Assembly: GCA_025602905.1 (NCBI GenBank) | Contig: JAHLKI010000004.1 | Span: 1,240,001-1,304,000 of the forward strand | DNA from: Phlyctochytrium arcticum | Lineage: Eukaryota; Chytridiomycota; Chytridiomycetes; Chytridiales; Chytridiaceae | DNA length: 64,000 nucleotides | Direction of reading: 5' to 3' | Position numbers and translations under genes: made by a program | The notes under the pieces: generated by a model | Told to the model about the DNA's origin: nothing | What the model saw: the letters and a program-made list of their open reading frames with translations, nothing else | Databases searched by the model: none | Shown: positions 34,501 to 45,964 of the stretch, one piece after another | Numbering within the stretch: position 1 is the first letter of the stretch | Layout: every line of letters begins with the position of its first letter

Positions 34501-35258
34501 ATACAATCGACCTGCTCGTCGACAAAATTACCAACAAAGGTGCAGAGTCTGGCCTGAACCTGGAGGATTGGGCTGAGCTTTATAAGCGGCCCTACATTAT
34601 CGGTTCATTAAATCCAGTTTTTTCCAAAAATTCCGTCGGCCATTTGGACAAGAACAAGGTATTTGGTTCGGTTCGAGGCCTTGCAATCATTCAAACAATT
34701 TTTTGACTGTTCTCCAGCAAACAGAGTAATGCAATCGAAAGCTTGCACGCCGACACCAACCGCGACTTGAAAAATGCCAGTCTGTTACATTGTATTCGGT
34801 CCCGGCACGACTATAACGTGCGGCGTTGGAGGCAGCTTGAGTTTGGGGATCGGACGGGGGTCTACTACAAAGACCGAGTGACGGGTGTGCAGGCAACCAC
34901 CAATAGGCTCAATGTCAACGCTCGCAAGGCTACTCGTGCTCCAGCCAAACCCAAAGCTCCTGCCAAAGCTCCCGCCCAACCCAAAGCCCCAGCCAAGCCC
35001 AGAGCCACCACCACCAGATCAAAGAAGGGAAAGGAGGTGGTCCGGGAGGAGAGCATGCCCACTGCCAGTGCAGCCAGTTCCAGCTTGGCACCCCCCACAT
35101 CTGACGTCAGCGGTAAAGATGTGGAACTCGAGGCGGCCAGAGAGAAAACGCGCAGCTTGGGGCGGGAGTTTTTAATCGAGGAAGAGCTTGAGAAACATCG
35201 CGTCGTGGAAGAGAAACTGGCGGCGATCAAGGCCAGGAATAAGAATGCCCGAAAGTAG
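31563..35258 (+). pseudogene. MULE-like transposase gene with N-terminal SIM-like exon array
   Basis: Early exons: 31563-31601, 31682-31750, 31846-31920, 31995-32060, 32141-32209, 32283-32531, then 32587 onward. Exons 2-6 each open with a SUMO-interacting-like core (IIDVDDY, IIDLDDF, IIDLEDF, IVDLEVS, IIDLDSP), and most close with a Ser/Thr-Gln tail (ASSSSTQQ). The body shows MTCKYTNQQGHKC, VDKFFLACSEWQPTQKH, VACPYVMVICIGTHSH, VDMTFKGMRGAFNEWEVAI (probable catalytic Asp), FELITSLYRQETGRGLRF, HLLHIFKSCVVHF and a SNAIESLHADTNRD motif. The C-terminus has Pro-Ala-Lys repeats and a coiled coil. A one-base deletion near 34130, and uncertain joins near 34400 and 34680, suggest a recently damaged copy. 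Confidence 0.7.
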
Positions 35259-36950
35259 TTGTTATATTTTTTTATTGAATTCCTCACTTTGTCACGTTCT
35301 CTCTCACAGTTACTGGGGTCACCCAGGCTCCATGCAGAGCTGCATGAGCATCCTGTGGATGTTTCAGCCATCGGAGATAATCCATCCCGCGGTTAGTGCA
35401 TTTCAACTACTCCGTGTGTGGATACGTATTGTATTTTTGCATGAGAAGAATAAGGACAGCTCTTGCAATGACAGCCGAGTTGACGGTCTGATGCTGAAAT
35501 CATCTTGCCACCAAGCGCCGACGAGTTGAGGGATCACTATGACGAAGAACCTGTACTCTCACGGCTGCTGTATGGCTGTAAAGGTTTAAGCATAGCATAG
35601 ATTGGCTATTGGATCAGTCGTCCGGTCGAAGGAGGTTTTGGATGCTGCAACGTCTTCGGGGCTTGGATAGGTAAGTCGTAGGTAGTTTTTTGTTGCGGCT
35701 TGAAGGTAGGGAAGGTAGGGAAGGTAGCGAAGGTAGGGAAGGTGGGAAGGTGGGAAGGTAGGTTCGTAGAAGTAGAGTGTTGCTAGAATATCTGTAATCA
35801 TTAGAAATTGTCGCTGTTTCAATGCTAGTTTGGCTGAATATATACAACCTTTGCTCCATTGCAAATATCCACTTTTCGTCCTTGATGCATATTGGTTGAA
35901 GTTGGTGAGTTACTCCAGCAAACAAAAGCGAGGTCCACTGGGGCTCAGCGTCTTAAAAGAAAAATGGAGACGCCCAGATTACGAACACGGAATTGGGAAA
36001 CGAAGATTTGAGGGAAAGACACTTTGATGTACCTGTGGGGGATAGTGGAACGGGTTTTATTCTCTTTGCAAAAGTTTAGGTTGTTATACAGTCCTGGAAT
36101 CGATAGAATTAAGGTTTAAAATTAAAGAATTTTTTAAGTTGAGTCTGATCTTCCCAGTGCGGCGGGATGTTTGTCTTGATTTTCGCGTTGACACTTAAAC
36201 GGCAGGCATATGTTACCTCATTATATAGTGTTTTCCCCATGATTTTTTTCCAAGCGAAGATTTCTCTATGTCTAGGACTTTTTTTGGTCAAGTCCGCCAA
36301 TAATAGTACATTATACAACTTGGAGTTGATTATTGTTAAAGAATATATTTTTTACTTTGTATTAAAAAGGAACCATCCGGTGGGTAGTCTGATGGAAATG
36401 CTGGTGGGTTCAAAGCCCGCGCAGGGAGGATCTACTTTTGTTGAGTAAGGAATTCTTTTTGTAAATCTTTTTTTTTGAATTTGATGAATTTAACATGATA
36501 CATGATTCCACTCCCAAAGGACTCTTCAGACAAGGATAGAATGATATTGATTTCTCAGCTGTGAGTAAACCATTCTCTTGGATTTATTTTTGAGTACCCA
36601 CCCAAAGGTCATTTCTATCTGTCATCCGAATTTGTGAAAGATAGTTGCCGCACAAACATGCAGACCCACCAATAACGAAGTACAATTTACAAAAACTATA
36701 TTAATATTTTCAAAATGCACCCAATCACTCAGGGGTTTCTCGGCTTACCGAAGGATTGTTCCCAATGCTTGAGGAATGACACAGAGGAATCACAGAAATC
36801 ATCACCGCTGAGCTATGAAGATGCAGATGCGCAGCTGTAGTTATTCCCGGTACAACCCGAGCTGGTACAGAAGAGAAACCTGTCATCACCCAACTTGGTA
36901 CAGGCGGCTTGGCTATGGCAGAAAGAGTTGTACCTGTACCAAGTCACGTT
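35259..36950. other. 3' noncoding part of the MULE-like element
   Basis: About 1.7 kb without a convincing gene. It holds the 9-bp minisatellite at 35701-35762, AT-rich stretches, and a T-arm-like hairpin near 36404-36420 that does not form a tRNA. Confidence 0.4.
35701..35762. repeat. Minisatellite, 9-bp unit GAAGGTAGG
   Basis: Roughly seven consecutive units of GAAGGTAGG with single-base variants (GAAGGTAGC, GAAGGTGGG). It is short and noncoding and lies inside the 3' region of the MULE-like element. Confidence 0.9.
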
Positions 36951-36970
36951 GTACCATACTAGTTTGCGAC

Positions 36971-37876
36971 TTACCCCTTCTTACGCCATATGTACTCGCC
37001 GAAGTAACTGACCACGTTCGCCTTGCGGGTCGGCGGCAGGCTCTTCTTGACCACGCGCCAAATGGATTCAATGCACTGGGTATGGGTGCCAGTGACCGGG
37101 TTTACAAAATTACGCTTATGGACAACGGTATCATGCTGATACCCGTGGGATTCGAGGAGGGTGGTGTTGTATGCCGCCCAATCATCGGTCATGATGAAAG
37201 TGCCCGGCAACACATGCTTCAGAATGATGTCCGTCAACGTCTGGGTGTTTTGGTTGACAATGGGAACAAAGAACATCTTGTTCCTTCCGCGTTCTATGCC
37301 GCCCACAACCCACTGCCCCTTCGGGATCCGGCCACGGTTGTATTTCCGCTTGCCGAACATACTTTCGTCGATCTTGACGATCTTGCCCTCTCCCCCAAGG
37401 GGTTCATCAAAGCTGAACTGTTCCATATAGTTATAGCAAACGTTGTGGCAAAGGTTGTACCACTCGACCGTGGTGTTCTTGCTCTTTAGAGTCCCAGTTT
37501 GGATGCCTGCGTCGACTTGCAGGGCCTTCTGTGACCACTTCCAAATCATGATGAGCAACTGCTGGAGGCTTAGGTGGCTGCCCTCGAAAAGTGAATCATA
37601 GCGGATGCTCCTGGATGTGCGGCAAGAATGGCAGCGCCATCTATAGCCGTCGGCGGCTGACTTCTCCGTGACTTTGAGCATGGCGTTTTTGCATAGTTTG
37701 CAGACAGCAATGCGATGGAAGATCTTGTGGTCATAACAAAGCTGAAGGCATTTGTTGATTGTTTCCGTTTCCCGATAGAACTCGCGCTCGTTGGTGATAG
37801 TAATGATTGTCATGATCGTGTTTTGGTTGAGGTTGGTAGAGGTTGGTCGATGTTTTAGGGGCGAAATGCTGGGCAA
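36971..37876 (-). CDS. Merlin/IS1595-like transposase
   Basis: An intact 301-codon frame without introns. The N-terminal zinc ribbon has CKLCKNAM and WRCHSCRTSRSIRYDSLFEG, followed by an HTH-like LLIMIWKWSQKALQVDAGIQ. The DDE domain begins with KIVKIDESMFGKRKYNRGR (first Asp), then WVVGGIERGRNKMFFVPI, GTFIMTDDWAAYNT (second Asp) and TGTHTQCIESIWRVVKKS (His-Glu region), with a YIWRKK end. These are the signatures of the ISXO2-like/Merlin superfamily. Length is typical. It is one of only two transposase genes here that read through cleanly. I could not define its terminal inverted repeats. Confidence 0.9.
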   Translation of the reverse strand: MPSISPLKHRPTSTNLNQNTIMTIITITNEREFYRETETINKCLQLCYDHKIFHRIAVCKLCKNAMLKVTEKSAADGYRWRCHSCRTSRSIRYDSLFEGSHLSLQQLLIMIWKWSQKALQVDAGIQTGTLKSKNTTVEWYNLCHNVCYNYMEQFSFDEPLGGEGKIVKIDESMFGKRKYNRGRIPKGQWVVGGIERGRNKMFFVPIVNQNTQTLTDIILKHVLPGTFIMTDDWAAYNTTLLESHGYQHDTVVHKRNFVNPVTGTHTQCIESIWRVVKKSLPPTRKANVVSYFGEYIWRKKG

Positions 37877-38460
37877 AATGCTGCCATTCTATACGCGTCG
37901 GACAATTGTTGGACGTTGCAATCTGAGGTGGCTTAGAGGCCATTACAGCCGTTTTGGAACACATTTACTGTACCTCCATTCGGACAAATTTATAGCCGCC
38001 TTTACACCCCCAAACCCTTGACGAGTGGAAAACACGAGTTTGATGAACTCGTGCGCCACACGTGGCACGGAACGAGTCGACACGGCTCCATGACTCGAGA
38101 CGTCACGAGATTGCTTACTTGAGGCGGACACGACCGACAAACGCGTGTCGACGCCTCAAACGCTTTGGCAGCGTGTCGACGTTGTGTACAAACTTCGTGT
38201 TTTCCGCACTCTTTCAATTCGTTGCAGACAAGTCGAACTGACCCCAGTTCACCACGGACTGTAGTTAGAATTGTAGGATAACACATACATCATGCAACTT
38301 AGATACAGCCGCCCGCAGTTGAAGAAAATTCGCCATCTCCTTCTCGCGACATTTTGGCAGAACAATACATTCAGTTTTTCAATCATCCTCGTCCACAAAC
38401 ACACACACACATACTACTCTCCTTACTTTCAGCACTCTATTCAGGTCAAGTCCGATCGTC

Positions 38461-41400
38461 ATGCGGCGAAGACCTCGCTGTGATCTGTGCGTCAGGGACT
38501 TCAGCGACAAGAGAGCCCTCAACCATCATTTTCAAAGTCAGCATCATCAAAGTCGTGAAAGGATACGGAAGGCCGTAAATGAGGGCGATGCAAGAGAACA
38601 TTCACCTCAAGGTTTGGCTACAATGATCTCGGGTTCGCAAGCGATATCTAACGATTCAATCTGCAGATCCAATGATGGGACCAGAAGCATTGTCTACGAA
38701 TTTACAATGTGACAATTGGGCCCCGCTTGCAGATCAAATGATGGGACCAGACGCGCCCTCAAATTACGTTGATATCTCTGCCCTTTCCTCTCTGGGAGAA
38801 CTGATTCCAGAGCAACCAGTTCATTCAACAACAAACTTTCAGCTATTTGTTGATGATGATGATGGCAATGTATTGGAACATGCTGTAGGACCAGTTTACG
38901 ATTCCTCGGACAGTGATGACTCCAGATGGTCTGAATTCGTTGAAGCTGGAGCTCCGGTGTTCGACTCTGATGACAATGTGGATGAAGATGAGGAACTTGC
39001 AAGGGCAATCAGGGAGACGGGTACCCTTGAAAACATCAGCAGTTGGGCGCCGTACGGCTCCCGCGTGATGTTCCTCTGCTGCACCCTTCGCAGCCTGATT
39101 TCGAATCGCCTTTCTCGTTCAACTTTAACATTTTTGTGGTTCATTTTCAAAAAAATGGGCGTGACCATCCCATCTATTGCCGCGGTTGAGAAGAAGCAAA
39201 AGGAGATTGAAGATTCGATGGGCTCGTTAATGGAAAGACATGAAACAAATCACAACAAAAAAGTGTTTCACTCCCTCAACATCGTTGACATTGTCAAGAG
39301 AGAAGTGGCCAATCCAGAGACCATGTCCACTCTGGTTCATCACCCAGAAGATGCACCTATGTATCTTAGTGAACAATGGCACGGTTTGAAATGGAGGCAT
39401 GATCCGGTATTCCAATCGCCGATGGCGCGTACCCAGTGGGGAGACTTTTGGTGCAACGACTATGCCATTGCTCAGGACGAGAAGATGTACCGTATTCATC
39501 GCTTCGCGACCAGGAGAGATCGTCTGGTTGCCTATGTGCACCCGGTATTGACAACAGAACAACTGGCTCTCCTTGTACCAATTCATCAAACCCTGAGACA
39601 TGGAGCACATTGGTGGCTGGACGTCCGTACCGACAAGTTTTTTATCCCGGTGGCCGATTTACGGCGAAATCTGGGGTCTGGGGACTTACCAGGCGTACCC
39701 CATTTGACCGGTTACTTCGACGGCACCACTCTGGAGACTAATGCAGAAGTTGTCCAATCCAAGTACTGTATCGAGCACCCCCTCAAGATTCGGGCTGCGG
39801 GTCTTGAATGCATAGTCACCCGTCTTGTACTCTTCTCTGACGACACGAGTGGGAACAAATCCAGGCGATGGAATCCTCACGAGTCCTGGTTTCTGCAATT
39901 GGCCGGGCTACCATTCTCAAGGCAGCAACTCTCCTACAACATCCACTTCGTTGCCGTATCTAGCACCATAAAAGCTCAGTATACAGTATGTTGCCGGTGA
40001 TCGTGGAGCAACTCCAGGAGTTGCAGCACGGAGTAGTCACATTTAATGCAGCAACCAACCGGGAAGTCTTGGTCGTTGCTCCTCTGCTGTTCATTGCTGC
40101 CGACAACCCAATGCATTCGGCACTCTGTTGCCATATTGTGATGTCAGGAAAGAAACCATGCAGATTTTGCGATGTGTCTGGAGAGCTCAACTCCACTGAG
40201 GCCGCTTTAGCGGTGACAGAATGTGGAAACTTACGAACTACTGTTATGACGGGTCGCAAAATCGTCGAACATCTTGAAGTAGCAAAGCTCCCGGGATCCA
40301 AGTCTAGAATCGAAAGTGAGCAGACGGCTACAGGCACGAAGTCCACCATAGCCAATGTCGTCTTGAACAAATTGTTTGAAGTAACACGGCCTGGGTACGA
40401 TGAGGAGAAGCGCGACGAATGCTTTGAGCAGCTTTCAAACACCCGCGAGCTAATCAATCCACTACTCCTTTTGCCCGGATTTGATATTCATCGCGATTCA
40501 CCCGTTGAAGTTCTACATGTCGTTCTTCTGGGCGTAGTGAAGTATTTTCTTATGCACATGATGAAGAGCCTGTCAGCTGACGAGAAAACCATGTTACGTC
40601 TACGATTACAAGAGCTGGACAGTACATCTTTCTATCGGCCCATCGTAGTCAGGACAGTGATTGAACATACAGGGACATTGTGCGGCAAAGACTTCAAACA
40701 CTTTGCTCAAATCGCCCCGTTTGTTCTATTTGATCTGGTATCAGACAATGAGCTCTCCTTGTGGATTGCTACTGCGTACTTAGTGCGTGCTGTTTTTGCG
40801 AGAAACTTGGAAGCTCAACATGCGGGCTCTGATCTGAAACGTGTTATTGATGACTTTTTGTTTGCGGTTCTCCGCTCAGATGCAACATGGATGGAAAAAG
40901 CCAAGTTCCACCTATTGGTTCACTTACCAAGATGCGTTGATCTATTTGGACCAGCAATAGGACAGGCAACCGAAAGGTGGGTTGGCTATATAGCACGCGC
41001 CGACAACTTTACAAACTCTCATTCATATTATAAGATTTGAAAGCAACAATCATGTCATCAGAGATACGTGTGCCCTCACAAATCGCTCCGCTCCCTCCCT
41101 TGATATTGCCAAAGCATTAGCAATGTGGCATGTGTTCCGCCATGCTGCTGCCGGTGGTTGGTGGTGGGATGGAAACAAATGGATACGTGCTGGAGAAGAT
41201 CTTCGCGAATATGCCACGTCTCCGGCAATTCGCGAGGTTCTAGTACAGATTTACCCCGAGGAAAGATCTCAACAACTGGCAGCCGGCCAAGTCACACGCC
41301 GTTTTCGTAGCACCCACCAAAACCTGAACTTTGATTGGCTATTAGGCGAGTGTGAGACCGCCAAAGTCAATGGGGTGGCGCCTGCAGCCCGTCGCACGGT

Positions 41401-42064
41401 AGTATCAAGATGGAGGACCATTGGAACGCAATGTGGAGAGCGCTGCAAAGTTGGCAAGTTTGCACTTCTAGAGACTGGGGTGAGCTTAAATCGAGTCACT
41501 ATTATGCCAACATAAAAACTGACATTGGTAATGTAGGACTTTTTTAGAATCACGGAGGTGGTAACCCGTCAAGGAAGCATGTCATCTCCAGAGGTGTCCG
41601 GCAGAATCTTTGTTGTCACAGGATCCAAGTACAACTGTCCCGTCATTCAGCTTGCCAATCCGCAAAGCAACCGTCTGGAGCGGCTCGCAAGCCCCAACCT
41701 TCTTATTGGACCCGTCAATGTTCAGCAGCTCTGTACCACATCGTGCTCTGTAGTAAGCGGTGACTCTGGACAACGCGTGGAGCGAGAACAATACCAAGGG
41801 CCTTCTCTGACCATACAACATGAAGGACACGACGAAACATTTGCAGTTAATCTTTTTTGTTTGAGAACGGCTTGGTTGGACTTAATGCACCATTTGCCCC
41901 GAATGCTACTAGACGTACCCGACTTGGTCGAGGAGCGACGTGTTTTACTCACCACGGAATTGGAAAGTTTTGAGGAGAGCCTGCAGGAAAGAGTAGCGGC
42001 AAAAGCAGCGAGAAGGGCAGCAAAAAGGGCAACAAATGCAGCGAGAAGGGCAGCATTGTCGTAA
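38461..42064 (+). pseudogene. KDZ/Plavaka transposase, two frameshifts
   Basis: Exon 1 (38461-38611) encodes a C2H2 finger (RCDLCVRDFSDKRALNHH). A 55-nt intron leads to an acidic linker (VDDDDGNVLEHA). Conserved Plavaka motifs follow: TQWGDFWCNDYAIAQ, LPFSRQQLSYNIHFVAVS, ADNPMHSALCCHIV with CRFCDV, FDIHRDSPVEVLHVVLLGVV, KFHLLVHLPRCVDLFGPA, a TNRSAPSLDIAKALAMWHV block, and C-terminal VNLFCLRTAWLD before a basic Ala/Arg tail (AAKAARRAAKRATNAARR). One-base frameshifts near 39985 and 41015 break the frame, and a probable intron lies near 41480-41550 with an uncertain join. The protein would exceed 1100 aa if restored. The family is widespread in Basidiomycota. Confidence 0.85.
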
Positions 42065-42446
42065 GACCAGACGGTATCTGGCGGCGACCACTGATATATC
42101 TCTACTGTATTTATTGTATTCCACCGGTATCAATGAGACAACACATCTTACTCTCTAACTTTTGCAAGGTCGATATCTTCGATGATCGCCCCAATGACCG
42201 CCCAATCTAGGAAATCGACGACGACATCAACCCAGAATGACGTCGTCAATTGTGACGGTAATGTCATGAGTGACGAACAGAGATGAGATCATTGAGATGG
42301 AATTGCATGATTGCTTCCGACATGGCTTTGAGGAAGAACTGAGGACTATAAAAGCATTGGGTTTCTCGGTACTTCCCTATGATTTATCCTGGTCTTTATT
42401 CAAGCATCACCTGCTACAGTCAACTCATTCAAATCTCTCAAATCTT

Positions 42447-43677
42447 ACAGCAAAGATGGCATCTGCCCCACTCTTCGGCGATTCAGACTTATCTCCTACA
42501 CCCACCAGCCGAGATGCCCGTTTCGCAGAAACCCAACGTCGAGCCAGAGAAATGGCTGATGGTATGAACAGTCGTCAACCAACAAACGCCCCACTCAACC
42601 CATCCACACCTACTTTGACTGCTGCCCGATCCGATCAGTGGCTCACCGCAGCGGTGATTGCCCGCAGCCGTCACGTCATTGAGCGAGTTGCGGCCGGCGG
42701 AAGGAATTGAAAAAGTACCTTACCGGATACTTCGATGTACGTATTCACGCTATTCCGCCTCTGTTTGTCTCTATTCTGACTTTGTCGTTTTCTTGTGAAG
42801 GTGCCCTCTGCCATTCAAAAGGTTGTGGTCATGGCGAGATTGAGCAAGATTGAGGAAAAGCTGGACAGGCTTCTGGAACTCCAACCCCACACTCCCACCT
42901 CCTCTATCTCCGAGGATTTGACCAATACCATTTTGTCTGCTACCAAGGTGCGTGTGATCAGCCCCACTTGCAAATCGTACCAGTCGAAGGAAGCCCTTGA
43001 AGCTGTCATCAAAGCTTTGAAGGATTGTGGTACCATTACTGCCGCGCAAGCCAGCAGTCAAATTTTTGCCAATTCGATTGCCCCGAAGGTCAGCAGGACC
43101 TACGGCGACGCCAAAGGGTCATTCTTGAGGCGCGTGGACGGCAAAAGCGGTACTGCTCCGCTGGACCAGTTTGCCAAAAGTATCTTCAAGATCAGAGGTG
43201 CCCGCATCCAAGATACCCATCGGGTAAGGGCGGCTTTGGTCCGTCATTACCGTCCCAAATGGATCAAGATTGAGGCAGAGCGAAAGCTCAAGGTGGCGGG
43301 CAAGGTCCTGGAGCGCGTCACGGCTGCCACGGAGGATGACTCGGAGCGAGGACGAAGAAGACGAAGACGACGACAAGCAGGATACGTTTTGGAAGTACCT
43401 GACTCGCAAGCTGGAGAAGCTCCACAACTCTGATGATGGGGGGGCCGCCTTTGTCAAAGGTGTGTTGGAAACGGATCGCCGGAACTTTGCTGGTGGGCGC
43501 AAGAGAAAGCGAACCGAAAGGCCGGCTACCCCGGAGAACCGTGATTCAACCGAACCAAGCGGCCGTGCTGGCGGCGGTGCATCCGGTGCATCCCAGCGAT
43601 CCCAGCAGTACCATGATCTCCTAGCGCACGACCAGCAAGCACCTTACGAAGGGTTCAATCCCAGTTGCGGATTCTAG
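42447..43677 (+). pseudogene. KDZ-associated accessory protein (family B), frameshifted
   Basis: Starts near 42456 (MASAPLFGDSDLSPTPTSRD). A one-base shift near 42705 and an intron at 42738-42800 lead to VPSAIQKVVVMARLSKIEE (coiled coil), then SKEALEAVIKALKDCGTI, LRRVDGKSGTAPLDQFAKS, IFKIRGARIQDTHRVRAALV. A second shift near 43340 gives the acidic SEDEEDEDDDKQDTFWKYL and the tail ending FNPSCGF. I do not recognise a named domain. The block FAKSIFKIRGARIQDTHRVR and the DTFWKYLTRKLEKL motif align with the gene at 57277-56025, which also lies directly downstream of a KDZ gene, so it is probably part of the element. Confidence 0.65.
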
Positions 43678-43679
43678 GT

Positions 43680-44055
43680 AGTTGGAGTACGCTAGCATCC
43701 TTGTAGTTCTTATTCTTTGTAGTGCATTCTCGTTATATGGCGTATTTCCTGATTTCGATCGCTTTTTCCCAATTCCAATACTGATTCCAATATATACATT
43801 TTGCTATCCAAAATCAATTGAATGGCTTCGTGTTTGACACGAGTTGCACGTAACACTACAAGGATACACGCTGTGATGAGTCGTGTATACAACGAATCAA
43901 TGATTCGTGTTGAACACGCTGGGTATTAGTGTTCGTGCCAACACGAGTTTCTGACACGAGTAACTACGAGGAATCCAAAAACAAAAATCCACGTTGCCAC
44001 ACACGTGAGCGACGTTGCCAGCACGTTGCGAGAGTCTCGGCGTGTACAACCACCT
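43680..44055. repeat. Subterminal CGTGT/ACACGAG motif cluster
   Basis: Many short direct and inverted copies of ACACGAG/CTCGTGT and CGTGTT occur, for example around 43830-43850, 43890-43920 and 43935-43960. A similar cluster lies at 38025-38205 upstream of the KDZ gene. This fits subterminal transposase-binding sites. Confidence 0.55.
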
Positions 44056-44134
44056 GCTAAACTACGGAGCTCCCGGGCCAACAGACAACTTGTTATTATA
44101 CAACCAGCTGTCAATTTCCTGATCACTCTCGCCC

Positions 44135-45389
44135 TCAGAGTCCTTGTTTGTCCTCCTCGACTTGGGCCTCCTTGTCCTCCTCGACCTGGGCCTCGTTGTC
44201 CACATCAATGGGCCCTTCTTCGGCCGCCTTTCCCTCCTTCTCCTCCTTCAACTTTGCACACATATTGCGCATCTGTTCCTCTCGACTAAAATCCTTCCAC
44301 TCCTTGATGGCAGTACAAGTAATCTCATCATCCTTGCCAAATATTTGGACCGCTTGGAACATCTGGATTGACAGAAGCTCTTTTCTTTTGTTTGTCTCCC
44401 TCATACGCAAAATGTCCATGGACATGTCAAACCATCCGGGAGCTCCTTCATCATCGGCGGCACCCCGCTTGCGCTTGGTTGCGCGCTCCTTCTCCTTGGC
44501 AGCCTTGTTCCCGATGGGCCGTTCTTGCTCGGGCTTTGCGGACGCGACTTCCTGTTCAATCACTCCAAAAAATCTGTTTTGGAACAGTCAGTCCTTGGAA
44601 GAAGTCACGTGGATCAGACCACTGCGAGCTTACCTGGGAAAATCCTTCAACACCGCCCACGATCCTTCATAGCCGAATGAGCTTTTGTTCGTTTTTTGGC
44701 ACCACTCAATACGGACAAGGCCCATGACGTCGTTGTTCCCGCTACCACTTGATGGTTTGGCCTTGACTTTCTTCACAATCGCCCCAAACTTGGCACAAAT
44801 GTACTGTAGTTGTTCCAGCAATTCTTGCAGCTGACAGCATTGCAGATGGGGAAGGCATTGGGGTGATCCCTGGCCATTTTTGTGTTGTAGAGGCTTTTGT
44901 CCTTCTGGCCGGTGCCCTTGATCGCGTTTTCCGACGTGCCAATCCAACACTTCGCCAGGCAGGCGTTTTCTTCATCGGGCCAGCGGCTTGTTTTTGCATA
45001 TCCGGACGCAGGTGCAGGGGTTGCCGACTGTTTGCGCGAGGCTATGGTTGATATGTGTGTGGGTGTTGCGGGGGGTGGTATTGTGGCGGACCGTGCTGGG
45101 CAGGGGGCATGTACCCTTGGTACACCTGGTACCCGGCATAGTTGGGGGTGAAGGCATGGGGGGAGATGAACTGGCCCATATTGGGGTTGGGGTAGGTAGC
45201 GGGGTGAAAGTTATTGGGGTTGTGGGGATTCGGTTGAAAGTTGCGGGGATTGGCTTCAAAGATGTGGGGGTTGTGGTTGGAGTTAGGGGACGGGTGTGGG
45301 AAAAGCGCCAGAGCAAGACTTTGCTGCTGGGAGGAACATTGGTTGGAGCTGTTGAATGGCGGCATGTTTTGGTTGTTCAGTTGGGACAT
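44135..45389 (-). pseudogene. SANT/NAM-associated protein (PIF/Harbinger partner type)
   Basis: From ATG at 45389 a Gln/Asn/Pro-rich N-terminus (MSQLNNQNMPPFNSSNQ) is followed, after a frameshift near 45050, by SATPAPASGYAKTSRWPDEE and a SANT-like CLAKCWIGTSENAIKGTGQK. After a second shift near 44820 come ICAKFGAIVKKVKAK, GYEGSWAVLKDFPR and, across a 60-nt intron (44633-44574), the NAM-associated block ERPIGNKAAKEKERATKRK, FDMSMDILRMRETNKRKEL and an acidic tail. Plant and rust-type PIF/Harbinger elements commonly carry such proteins. No transposase is adjacent; the nearest plant-like HARBI1 is at 29.9 kb. Confidence 0.7.
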
Positions 45390-45499
45390 TTTGAGAGTAG
45401 AGTAGATAGGGCTTTGGGAGAGTAGTAGTAGGTGTGATGATTGTGTTGAATAAGAATGGAGGGGAGAGACTCCCAAATGGTTCCTCATTTATTTCAGAA

Positions 45500-45800
45500 A
45501 GTATCCCCATTGGTCAAGGACCAGGACTTACTTTATTCAAAGACAGCAGAGTACAGGACGATGAGAGCACAGAACACTCTATCGTGATCCTGATTCGATA
45601 CTACACTACTGTCCTAGCGGAATACTGATCCAGCCACTTCAAGTACAGGATCACGACTGCCCTGTTGGTCAAGAACCGAGAATTTTGTTTATTCAAAGAC
45701 AGTCTAATACTGATCCTAATCCTATCCTACTCGAGTACACTAGTGTACTAGAGTAATACTGATGCAGCCGCGTCGAGTACAGGATCAGTACTGTACCCAA
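45500..45800. repeat. Imperfect tandem repeat upstream of the SANT/NAM gene
   Basis: Two diverged ~155-bp units share TTGGTCAAG..CC, TTTATTCAAAGACAG and AATACTGATCCAGCC/AATACTGATGCAGCC. A small palindrome GAGTACACTAGTGTACT is present near 45733. This could be promoter or LTR remnants; no gene is seen. Confidence 0.5.
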
Positions 45801-45964
45801 TGATCAATCTCTGCATCTACCTCGATGTTTTGTGAAGGCAAGCAGCGTCCTCCAGGAAAGATGTTTGACGTGTTGCATCTGTGAAATGATGATCATATCG
45901 ACACAAACGGTATCAATGCGCTCCTTTCTGGGACAAAGCACGCTGGCTCTCCACTGCTGCTGCA

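Larger units (their letters stand above)
31322..36965. mobile_element. MULE-like element with inverted ends AAACTAGTATGGTAC
   Basis: A perfect 15-bp inverted repeat AAACTAGTATGGTAC lies at 31322-31336 and reversed at 36951-36965. After 10-12 variable bases both ends continue with a GGTACAGGTACA-like motif, giving imperfect ~40-bp TIRs rich in GTACAGGTACA. The element is about 5.6 kb and holds a multi-exon transposase-like gene (31563-35258). I found no matching target duplication. The right end lies 5 bp from the Merlin ORF stop codon. Confidence 0.6.
38020..44055 (+). mobile_element. KDZ/Plavaka-type DNA transposon with accessory gene
   Basis: A KDZ transposase gene (38461-42064) and a second gene (42447-43677) are flanked by arrays of ACACGAG/CGTGT motifs at 38020-38200 and 43830-44055, which look like subterminal repeats. 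The same gene pair, in the same relative order and orientation, occurs at 59602-56025. Exact termini are not resolved. Confidence 0.65.

Noticed and set aside
35586..35925. Leu/Pro/Ser-repeat peptides on the minus strand
   Set aside because: They are translations of the 9-bp minisatellite.
36380..36450. tRNA-like T-arm (GTGGG-TTCAAAG-CCCGC) with an A-box-like stretch upstream
   Set aside because: The two boxes are too close to allow an anticodon arm, and no acceptor stem can be formed, so it is not a tRNA gene.
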